Source: CAMTWZ01 sp041749075 (GTDB lineage: Bacteria; Bacteroidota; Rhodothermia; Balneolales; HLUCCA01). Taken from it: a DNA stretch of 40,771 bases. The notes below the pieces were generated by a model. The model saw nothing but the letters and a program-made list of their open reading frames with translations, made no database searches and had not been told where the DNA came from. Position 1 is the first letter of the stretch. Every line of letters starts with the position of its first letter. Of the stretch, positions 26,743-33,465 are shown one piece after another. The position numbers and the translations under genes are program-made. The stretch spans positions 1 through 40,771 of the forward strand of contig JBGTBY010000037.1 of NCBI GenBank assembly GCA_041749075.1, read 5' to 3'.

Positions 26743-27516
26743 ATGGAAATTCCACAAATTCTGTCAGGCTCCAATTTCCTGATGGCCATCATCGCGTTGG
26801 TCCTGATTTGGTTCAGCATTCATTTCGTGACCGGCGTTTTGAACACCCTGGCCGAACGGTTCAACAGCAAACGCCTTCTCATCAAGCGCATTATTCCGAT
26901 TGTGAAAGTGGTGGGATGGGGGATGGGTATTTATATCATTATCGCATGGATTTTCAATCCGCCGATTGAAACCATCATCACGGTATCGGCTTCGATCGGT
27001 ATCGCCGTCGGGTTTGCTTCGCAGGACATTCTGAAGAACATCTTCGGCGGCATCATGATCATCCTCGACAAGCCGTTCCAGGTGGGAGACAAGATCGCAG
27101 TGGATGATGATTATGGAGAAGTCCTCGAAATCGGATTGAGATCCACGAGCATCGTCACCGATGATGATTCGGTGGTATCGATTCCAAATGGCGAATTGAT
27201 GAATCGGGCCGTGTCGAATTCCAATTCCAGTGCCTTGGATTGCCAGGTGGTGGCTGAAATCCACCTTCCCATTTCGGTGGATCAGGTGGATGTCATTTCC
27301 ATCTGTAAGCGCGCCGCGGCCACATCACGGTACGTGTTTCTTAAAAAACCGATTGCGGTGCATGTGTACAGCGAAACCATCGGTCCGCGCGACCTGCTCA
27401 AATTTCGTGTGAAAGCCTATGTGTTGGACATCCGCATGGAATTTCAATTCCGCAGCGATATGACCGAGCGCATCTTGGCTGAACTCAAGCGTCGGAACAT
27501 CATTCCATCCGCTTAA
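26743..27516 (+). CDS. Small-conductance mechanosensitive channel, MscS family
   Basis: The 257-residue protein has three hydrophobic segments: 12-35, 48-68 and the pore helix at 75-100. The pore helix is followed by SQDILKNIFGGIMIILDKPFQVGDKIAVDDDYGEVLEIGLRSTSIVTDDDSVVSIPNGELMNRAVSN split across the beta domain, the hallmark of MscS. GIAVGFASQDILKNIFGG is the glycine/alanine-rich pore-lining helix. A short cytoplasmic domain of about 90 residues completes it. It releases solutes when the membrane is stretched. It is shorter than multidomain MscS proteins. The tight coupling to the upstream ATPase is unusual for a simple channel of this kind. Confidence 0.9.
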   Translation: MEIPQILSGSNFLMAIIALVLIWFSIHFVTGVLNTLAERFNSKRLLIKRIIPIVKVVGWGMGIYIIIAWIFNPPIETIITVSASIGIAVGFASQDILKNIFGGIMIILDKPFQVGDKIAVDDDYGEVLEIGLRSTSIVTDDDSVVSIPNGELMNRAVSNSNSSALDCQVVAEIHLPISVDQVDVISICKRAAATSRYVFLKKPIAVHVYSETIGPRDLLKFRVKAYVLDIRMEFQFRSDMTERILAELKRRNIIPSA

Positions 27517-27532
27517 ATCGATTTGCGGATTC

Positions 27533-27543
27533 GCGTCGTCTTA
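27533..27543 (+). promoter_or_regulatory. GCGTCGTCTTA motif before the ECF sigma gene
   Basis: This is the second copy of the 11-base string found at 24241-24251. It ends 5 bases before the sigma factor ATG at 27549, so a transcript started here would be nearly leaderless. GGAAC at 27494-27498 is too distant to act as its -35. The copy fits possible autoregulation by the sigma factor, but only the shared string is seen. Confidence 0.4.
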
Positions 27544-27548
27544 AAGCC

Positions 27549-28121
27549 ATGACGATGACAGACACCGACCTCATCCAATCTTTTCTCGAAGGCCACGACG
27601 CCTCCTTCGGCATCCTGATGCGCCGCCGGCGCGACATGGTGTATTCGCTCGCCTACAGGCTCGTGGGCAATGCCGATGACGCCCATGACGTCACCCAGCG
27701 CGTGTTCATCAAGGTGTTCAACAAATTGCACACGCTTCGCAATGTGGATGGATTTCCGGCTTGGCTGGTGCAGATCACCCGCAACATGTGCCTGGACGAG
27801 CTCAAATCGAAGCATCGCAAGATCATGCGGCGCGTGGATGTGATGGATGAAGCGGCGATGGGGATGTCGGATGTGAACCAAGCCGAGCAAAACAGCATGA
27901 ATCAACTCTTGGAAGCCGCGTTGCAGCGGATCCCCGTCGAGCAACGCGAAGTGGTGGTGATGAAAGAATTGCATCAACTCAGCTTCGCCGAAATCGCCGA
28001 TGTGCTCGAACAGCCTGTGAACACCGTCAAATCCCGATTGTATTACGGCTTGAAAGCCCTCAACACCTTGGTCACAACCAACCCACATTTCTCCAACCTA
28101 CGTTATGAAACCCTGTCCTGA
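27549..28121 (+). CDS. ECF-type RNA polymerase sigma factor
   Basis: The 190-residue protein has sigma region 2 (MRRRRDMVYSLAYRLVGNADDAHDVTQRVFIKVF, followed by GFPAWLVQITRNMCLDEL) and region 4 (LQRIPVEQREVVVMKELHQLSF, IADVLEQPVNTVKSRLYYG), without region 1 or 3. This is the standard ECF layout. The 3' end overlaps a probable anti-sigma gene by 17 bases, which points to control by sequestration at the membrane. It directs transcription of a regulon that may include itself and the ATPase/MscS pair upstream. Confidence 0.92.
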   Translation: MTMTDTDLIQSFLEGHDASFGILMRRRRDMVYSLAYRLVGNADDAHDVTQRVFIKVFNKLHTLRNVDGFPAWLVQITRNMCLDELKSKHRKIMRRVDVMDEAAMGMSDVNQAEQNSMNQLLEAALQRIPVEQREVVVMKELHQLSFAEIADVLEQPVNTVKSRLYYGLKALNTLVTTNPHFSNLRYETLS

Positions 28122-28692
28122 ACCCCACATCCTGATCGACGCCGCTTATGGCGAGGCAACCGAATGGGATACCCATATCGCCTCCTGCGCCAATTGCCAA
28201 GCCGAGTTGACCGCATTGCGGTCGATGAGCGCATCTCTCTCGGCGATGCCGATGCATTCGGCGGATCACATCCCAGTGAGGATCCCGGCCAAACGCCACA
28301 TCCCGTATGGGGCCATCGCGGCTTGTGTGATCTTCATCATCACCTTCTCGTTCGGCATTCAAATCCAGTATTCGCCGGATGGGGGATGGAGACTGCAATT
28401 CGGGCTGCATCAATACAAGGAAATAGCCGCCGTGGTGGTCGACCCTAAGCCTGAACCGGAACCTGCTGTGACACCCGACATGATTGAGCGGATGCAGCAA
28501 GAACAACTGACTGCAATCAACTCCTTGATCCAAGACTATGTGACCCTGACTGAAACACGGCGCGGCCTCGATTATCAACTCATCCAGTATGAGATCGAGG
28601 ACCTCAAAGCCCGGACCGATGAGCACCTTTATCGGTCTAACCTGGCCATGCTTGACCTGCTGAACCAGATTTCTTACGCAACCCAAAACTGA
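28105..28692 (+). CDS. Probable zinc-binding anti-sigma factor
   Basis: The 195-residue protein begins with a short domain carrying HIASCANC, an HxxxCxxC pattern typical of ZAS anti-sigma factors, and an earlier Cys4. One membrane helix spans about 70-88 (GAIAACVIFIITFSFGIQI). The C-terminal part lies outside the membrane and is helical (about 130-190), with a Pro/Glu-rich linker before it. Its start lies 17 bases inside the sigma gene. It probably holds the sigma factor inactive until an envelope signal reaches the outer domain. Confidence 0.75.
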   Translation: MKPCPEPHILIDAAYGEATEWDTHIASCANCQAELTALRSMSASLSAMPMHSADHIPVRIPAKRHIPYGAIAACVIFIITFSFGIQIQYSPDGGWRLQFGLHQYKEIAAVVVDPKPEPEPAVTPDMIERMQQEQLTAINSLIQDYVTLTETRRGLDYQLIQYEIEDLKARTDEHLYRSNLAMLDLLNQISYATQN

Positions 28693-28699
28693 TACAACC

Positions 28700-29815
28700 A
28701 TGTTACACACACTCGCTCTTCTCTTGTTTTTGTTTACGACGGAAATGGATCCGAAAATGAGGCTTGACCTCTCCATTTCCGAAAACATCCTGACCGAACT
28801 GCTCAAGCAGAACGGCGCACCTACCACCTTTGTCAAGGGATCGTACATTCCCGGGTACGGGGTGATGTTGGAACTGTCGTACCGGCACCTTGCCGTTCGG
28901 GCATTGGGTACTCAAGTGGTCGGGGTCGATATCGACGCCCTGATCAAACGCTATCTGAACGACTATGGTGACCTGATCACCGGCATCGCACCAGACGAGT
29001 CCATCTCGGTCAGCTATTCAAGCCGAATGTCGGCCAAACGGAGCATTCTCTCTGTGAAGAAGCGGGATGTTTCCGACCGTCGCAGCGGGAAAATCACGGA
29101 AGCGGAATTCGCAAACCGCATCCGCTCACAACAAGTCGGCTCCACATCGGATGCCGAGATCTTCGCCAAAGTGGTGGAAACGGCCGTCAATGCCGATACG
29201 TCTCGGGTCTTCAGCTTGCGGAATGTCACAGCCTCCACGCTTCCGGGCTATGGCTTGCTGGTGTCGGGTACGCTTTCCGGTGGCGCAATAGGCGCCGCAC
29301 CATCAGTAGCCTTCTCATTCACGACGGATGCGGGAGCCGAAATGGATCTTGCGCGAGCCATGGCCCCGGAAGACATCGAATCCATAGAAGTCGTGCGTGG
29401 CCAGCCGAATGTGCGAGTGGCTCGAGTTTCCGGCACCGATTCCCTGAACGTGTTGATGAAGGACGTTGAGGAAGAGGTTCGAACCAATTTGGATGGACTT
29501 CGGGGAGAGATTGTCACATTGCGCAACAATGTGAACCGGATCGAAGTGCAACGCCGCCGTAGCAAAGAGGAATTGGCTACCGCCTACGTCACACTCGAAG
29601 CACAACTCAAATCCGTGCTACTCGATTACGGCAGAACATTGAGCAGTCTCGAAGCTGGCCAGACATTGATGGTTCGGATCACAAACAGTCGTCCATCCGA
29701 AGGCACGCCGAATTCCATCACCTTCACGGTTCCCAAACAAGTGTTGACGGATTATGATCGTCGTGCGATCACGAAAGACCAAGCGCTTTCCAGGATTATT
29801 GTTTTGAAAGAGTAG
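28700..29815 (+). CDS. Secreted protein with internal duplication, sigma-operon member
   Basis: The 371-residue protein has a short hydrophobic start (LHTLALLLFLFTTE). Two halves share a pattern. The first has YIPGYGVMLEL and later DYGDLITGIAPDESISVSY, KRDVSDRRSGKITEAEFANRI. The second has TLPGYGLLVSG and later DYGRTLSSLEAGQTLMVRI, KQVLTDYDRRAITKDQALSRI. This is an internal repeat of about 130-170 residues with a coiled-coil insert (EVRTNLDGLRGEIVTLRNN) in the second half. I recognise no named family. It follows the anti-sigma gene by 7 bases, so it may be the envelope sensor or a target of the same regulon. Confidence 0.6.
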   Translation: MLHTLALLLFLFTTEMDPKMRLDLSISENILTELLKQNGAPTTFVKGSYIPGYGVMLELSYRHLAVRALGTQVVGVDIDALIKRYLNDYGDLITGIAPDESISVSYSSRMSAKRSILSVKKRDVSDRRSGKITEAEFANRIRSQQVGSTSDAEIFAKVVETAVNADTSRVFSLRNVTASTLPGYGLLVSGTLSGGAIGAAPSVAFSFTTDAGAEMDLARAMAPEDIESIEVVRGQPNVRVARVSGTDSLNVLMKDVEEEVRTNLDGLRGEIVTLRNNVNRIEVQRRRSKEELATAYVTLEAQLKSVLLDYGRTLSSLEAGQTLMVRITNSRPSEGTPNSITFTVPKQVLTDYDRRAITKDQALSRIIVLKE

Positions 29816-29878
29816 GAAGTGGGAAGTAGGAAGTATATTTCCCTTCCTACTTCAACCTTCCTACTTACGACTTTCTTG
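29806..29878. repeat. Heptanucleotide repeat hairpin before the FBPase-like gene
   Basis: From 29816 the sequence divides into consecutive 7-base units in one register: GAAGTGG, GAAGTAG, GAAGTAT, ATTTCCC, then TTCCTAC, TTCAACC, TTCCTAC, TTACGAC, TTTCTTG. The second half is the imperfect reverse complement of the first, so a stem of about 28 base pairs can form around TATATTT. It covers the stop codon of the preceding gene (29813-29815). The last unit contains the probable TTG start of the next gene. It may act as a terminator or as a translational block. Confidence 0.75.
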
Positions 29879-30853
29879 ATCACCCTCGAAGAACACATCA
29901 TCAAAACGCAGTCGCGGTTTCCTCAGGCTTCGGGGGATTTAACGCATCTGCTGCTCGACATCACTCTGGCATGCAAGTTCATCGCCCGGGAGATCACTCA
30001 GAGCTCTATCAAAGATTTGCATGATGTGAGGAGGATCCGGGAAACCGCCAGTGCGAAGATGAAACGGTTGGAAACGTTCGCCTCCGATCAGATGCACATC
30101 GCCCTGAGCCGCACACCTACCTCATGCTTGATGATCACCGACGCGGAGGGAAGCGAAGCCGAGCGCCTCACCACGGCCGATGGCAAATACATCGTGGTGA
30201 TCGATCCGCTCGACGGCACGCCGAACATCGAATTCAATGCGTCGGTCGCCACCACATTCTCTGTATACCGACGCCAATCGCCACGCGACGCCATCGCCGA
30301 TCCACGCGAAGCCCTTCAGCCCGGCTACAGGCAGGTGGTCGGCGGCTATGTGCTGTACGGAACCAGCACCATGCTCGTGTTCACCACCGAAGGCACGGGC
30401 GTCCATTTCTTCACAATGGATCCAGGCATCGGCGAATTCATCCTATCCTCGGAAAATGTGCGCATTCCATCCTTCAAGAAAGCGTTCAGCATGAACACAG
30501 GGTTGATGTCGTATTGGGATGAAGGTCCGCGTGCCTACCTGGAACATGTGACCGAGCAAGAATATTCATTCCGATACGGCGGTTCGATGGTGGCCGACAT
30601 CCATCGAATCCTCATGGAAGGCGGTTTGTTCGCCTATCCCGCCGACAACCGCTACCCGCGAGGCAAACTCCACCTCATGTACAAATGCAATCCACTTTCT
30701 TTTGTTGTGGAGCAGGCCGGAGGAAAAGCCTCGAACGGATCGATGCGTATTCTTGAGATTCAGCCCTTGCAAATTCACCAGACAACCCCCATCTTCATCG
30801 GATCGCCCAAAAATGTTGATGAAGTAATCAATCTATTATCTGTTGAATCATAA
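29876..30853 (+). CDS. Fructose-1,6-bisphosphatase class 1 homologue, probably catalytically altered
   Basis: The 325-residue protein aligns along its length with class 1 FBPase: TLEEHIIKTQSRFPQASGDLT, DPLDG (Asp110, Asp113), GYVLYGTSTMLVFTT, YGGSMVADIHRILMEGG, EQAGGKASNG and TPIFIGS. From recall of known enzymes, several metal ligands are changed. The 'NVQGE--KKLD' region is TASAKMKRLE here, 'SEEE' is TDAEG (88-92), and the ligand in 'YECNP' is Lys270 (YKCNP). Phosphosugar-binding parts look kept. It may therefore be a regulatory or inactive paralogue. I chose the TTG start at 29876 because it aligns with the family N-terminus; a GTG at 29819 would translate the repeat hairpin. Confidence 0.8.
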   Translation: MITLEEHIIKTQSRFPQASGDLTHLLLDITLACKFIAREITQSSIKDLHDVRRIRETASAKMKRLETFASDQMHIALSRTPTSCLMITDAEGSEAERLTTADGKYIVVIDPLDGTPNIEFNASVATTFSVYRRQSPRDAIADPREALQPGYRQVVGGYVLYGTSTMLVFTTEGTGVHFFTMDPGIGEFILSSENVRIPSFKKAFSMNTGLMSYWDEGPRAYLEHVTEQEYSFRYGGSMVADIHRILMEGGLFAYPADNRYPRGKLHLMYKCNPLSFVVEQAGGKASNGSMRILEIQPLQIHQTTPIFIGSPKNVDEVINLLSVES

Positions 30854-30855
30854 TC

Positions 30856-31119
30856 ATGGTAGACAAACAAGCGCAGGCAACTGCTTATTGGAGGATCAAC
30901 CTCCGATATTTGTCGATACTTTTGGGGATCTGGTTTCTCGTTTCGTTTGGAGCGGGAATCTTGTTCGTCGATTGGCTCGACCAATTCCGACTTTTCGGTT
31001 TCAAATTGGGGTTCTGGTTCGCCCAGCAGGGCTCCATTTACGTGTTCGTCGTCCTCATCTTCGTGTATGTGTGGCTGATGAACCGCTTAGACAAATCCTT
31101 TGACCTTCACGAGGAATAG
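30856..31119 (+). CDS. DUF4212 small membrane subunit of a sodium/solute symporter
   Basis: The 87-residue protein has two membrane helices: YLSILLGIWFLVSFGAGILF and GFWFAQQGSIYVFVVLIFVY. The motif 'YWRINLRYL' before the first helix and 'NRLDK' after the second match DUF4212. Members of this family are almost always encoded just before an SSS-family symporter and are taken to be its small subunit. The large subunit gene begins 2 bases after the stop. GAGGAA at 31111-31116, within the end of this gene, could serve as the ribosome site of the symporter. Confidence 0.87.
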   Translation: MVDKQAQATAYWRINLRYLSILLGIWFLVSFGAGILFVDWLDQFRLFGFKLGFWFAQQGSIYVFVVLIFVYVWLMNRLDKSFDLHEE

Positions 31120-31121
31120 TT

Positions 31122-32771
31122 TTGGATATTCAATTCTGGACGTTTTTGATTGTCGGACTCACGTTCGCTCTCTACATCGGCATTGCCATCTGGTCGCGTG
31201 TCGGCAGCACTCATGAGTTTTATGTCGCCGGTGGCGGCGTATCTCCACTGGCCAACGGAATGGCGACAGCTGCGGACTGGATGTCGGCCGCCTCATTCAT
31301 TTCCATGGCCGGACTCATCTCCTTCATGGGTCGCGATGGCGCCGTTTATCTGATGGGTTGGACCGGCGGTTATGTGCTTTTGGCACTATTACTTGCCCCA
31401 TACCTGCGAAAATTCGGCAAATTCACGGTTCCCGCTTTCGTCGGGGATCGATACTACTCCCAAACCGCACGCATGGTGGCCGTGCTGTGCGCCTTGTTCG
31501 TGAGCTTCACCTACGTGGCCGGACAAATGCGCGGCGTAGGCATCGTCTTCTCCCGATTCTTGAATGTGGACATCGAAACCGGCGTCTTCGTTGGCATGAT
31601 CATTGTTTTCCTATATGCGGTGATGGGGGGCATGAAAGGCATCACCTACACGCAAGTGGCGCAGTATTGCGTGCTGATTTTCGCGTACATGGTTCCGGCC
31701 ATCTTCATCTCCATCATGCTTACCGACAATCCGATTCCTCAATTGGGTTTCGGAGCACCCGGATTATTGGATAAACTCGACGGACTCACCACCGAACTTG
31801 GATTCGCCGCATACACTGCCGGACAAAAGCATTGGCTGGATGTGTTTTGCATAACGGCAGCCCTGATGGTCGGAACAGCGGGTTTGCCGCATGTGATCGT
31901 GCGATTCTTCACGGTTCCGAGGGTGCGCGATGCGCGTGTATCCGCCGGATATGCCTTGCTATTCATCGCCCTGTTGTATACCACAGCGCCCGCTGTAGCC
32001 GCCTTCGCCCGAGTGAACCTCATCGAAACCGTCTCTGAAATGGAGTATGCCGAGGCGCCGGTCTGGTTTTCAAACTGGGAAAAGACCGGGCTCATCAAAT
32101 TCGATGACAAAAACGCCGATGGTGTGGTCAATTATTCTGGTGATACCGCCGTCAATGAATTAAGCATCGACCGTGATATCATGGTTCTAGCAAATCCCGA
32201 AATCGCGAATCTACCGGCTTGGGTGGTCGGTCTGATTGCCGCAGGCGGTCTCGCCGCCGCATTGTCTACTGCTGCTGGACTGTTATTGGTCATCTCCACA
32301 TCCGTCTCCCATGATTTGGTGAAGGGCGTCATCAACCCGAAGATTTCCGATAAGAAGGAATTGCTCATCGCCCGGTTCGCTGCAGGAGGGGCGGTGATCT
32401 TGGCAGGTTACTTTGGCGTGAATCCGCCCGGATTCGTGGCCCAGACCGTCGCATTCGCGTTCGGACTGGCGGCGGCAAGCTTTTTTCCTGCGATTCTGAT
32501 GGGTATCTTTTCGAAACGCATGAACGCCGAAGGCGCCATCAGCGGGATGATCGCAGGATTGCTGTTCACAGGCGGATACATCGCCTGGTTCACGTACCTG
32601 TCGCCTGAATCCAATCATCCGGATGGATGGTTTCTGGGTATTTCCCCTGAAGGCATCGGAACGGTGGGCATGCTGGTGAACATGGGTGTCGCAATGGCGA
32701 TTTCCTCTGTCACACCGCCGCCTGAAAAAGAAATCCAAGAGATGGTGGAACGGATCCGCGTCCCAAGATGA
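31122..32771 (+). CDS. Sodium:solute symporter family protein
   Basis: The 549-residue membrane protein has about 13 hydrophobic segments and SSS-family motifs: EFYVAGGGVSPLANGMATAADWMSAASFISMAG split over helices 1-2, GLPHVIVRFFTVP and GGLAAALSTAAGLLLVIS. It belongs to the subgroup paired with DUF4212, related to acetate/monocarboxylate permeases; the substrate is not known. An outside loop contains FDDKNADGVVNY, an EF-hand-like calcium loop common in this subgroup. The start is TTG at 31122, with GAGGAA 6 bases upstream. Confidence 0.9.
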   Translation: MDIQFWTFLIVGLTFALYIGIAIWSRVGSTHEFYVAGGGVSPLANGMATAADWMSAASFISMAGLISFMGRDGAVYLMGWTGGYVLLALLLAPYLRKFGKFTVPAFVGDRYYSQTARMVAVLCALFVSFTYVAGQMRGVGIVFSRFLNVDIETGVFVGMIIVFLYAVMGGMKGITYTQVAQYCVLIFAYMVPAIFISIMLTDNPIPQLGFGAPGLLDKLDGLTTELGFAAYTAGQKHWLDVFCITAALMVGTAGLPHVIVRFFTVPRVRDARVSAGYALLFIALLYTTAPAVAAFARVNLIETVSEMEYAEAPVWFSNWEKTGLIKFDDKNADGVVNYSGDTAVNELSIDRDIMVLANPEIANLPAWVVGLIAAGGLAAALSTAAGLLLVISTSVSHDLVKGVINPKISDKKELLIARFAAGGAVILAGYFGVNPPGFVAQTVAFAFGLAAASFFPAILMGIFSKRMNAEGAISGMIAGLLFTGGYIAWFTYLSPESNHPDGWFLGISPEGIGTVGMLVNMGVAMAISSVTPPPEKEIQEMVERIRVPR

Positions 32772-32778
32772 GAACCCG

Positions 32779-33432
32779 ATGAAGCTGAGTGAATCCCAAG
32801 AAGATTATCTGAAACAGATTTTCCTGTTAGGAGAGCGGTACGATACCATCACCACTCAGCTCATCGCCGACCATCTGAAGATCAAGCCCGCATCCGTCAC
32901 CGGCATGATCAAGAAGTTGGCGGACCTGCATCTGTTGGAGCACAAACCCTATTATGGGGTGACCTTGACAGAAGCAGGTACCAGAGTCGCGGTAGAAGTA
33001 CTGCGCCATCATCGCTTGCTGGAGCTGTATTTGTCGGAAGTGCTGGGTTACTCATGGGATGAAATCCATGATGAAGCCGAGAAATTGGAACATCACATCA
33101 GTGAAAAGTTCGAAGCGCGGATCGCAGAGAAATTGGGTCATCCCACTCATGATCCGCATGGAGACCCCATTCCCAATGCGGATCTGACCTTTCCCGAGGG
33201 ACCGAATCTAATATCCGCACTGAAGCTTTCCGCTGGACAGAAAGCGGTGATCCGCCGGGTCCGGACCCAAGACAGCGACGCGTTGAATCTGTTATCGAAG
33301 CTGGATCTGGTGATCGGCGCGCATCTGACCGTCATTGAGCGGAACGACGAGTCGATCCGCGTCGAATTGAACGGAAGCCGCATGCTGATGCCGGGCAGTC
33401 TGGCCGTTCAAATCTATGTTGAAATCGAGTGA
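32779..33432 (+). CDS. DtxR/MntR-family metal-dependent regulator
   Basis: The 217-residue regulator has an N-terminal winged helix (1-65; SESQEDYLKQIFLL and IKPASVTGMIKKLADLHLLEH), a dimerisation and metal domain (HHRLLELYLSEVLGYSWDEIHDEAEKLEHHIS split over two helices) and a C-terminal SH3-like FeoA domain (from 145). It should repress target genes when bound to Fe2+ or Mn2+. I start it at ATG 32779; a longer frame from 32686 would lie inside the symporter gene. No metal transporter is next to it, so its targets may lie elsewhere or be the adjacent flavoprotein. Confidence 0.9.
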   Translation: MKLSESQEDYLKQIFLLGERYDTITTQLIADHLKIKPASVTGMIKKLADLHLLEHKPYYGVTLTEAGTRVAVEVLRHHRLLELYLSEVLGYSWDEIHDEAEKLEHHISEKFEARIAEKLGHPTHDPHGDPIPNADLTFPEGPNLISALKLSAGQKAVIRRVRTQDSDALNLLSKLDLVIGAHLTVIERNDESIRVELNGSRMLMPGSLAVQIYVEIE

Positions 33433-33465
33433 GCCCGCGCCTCGTTAACGGGTAAATTCCTACCT

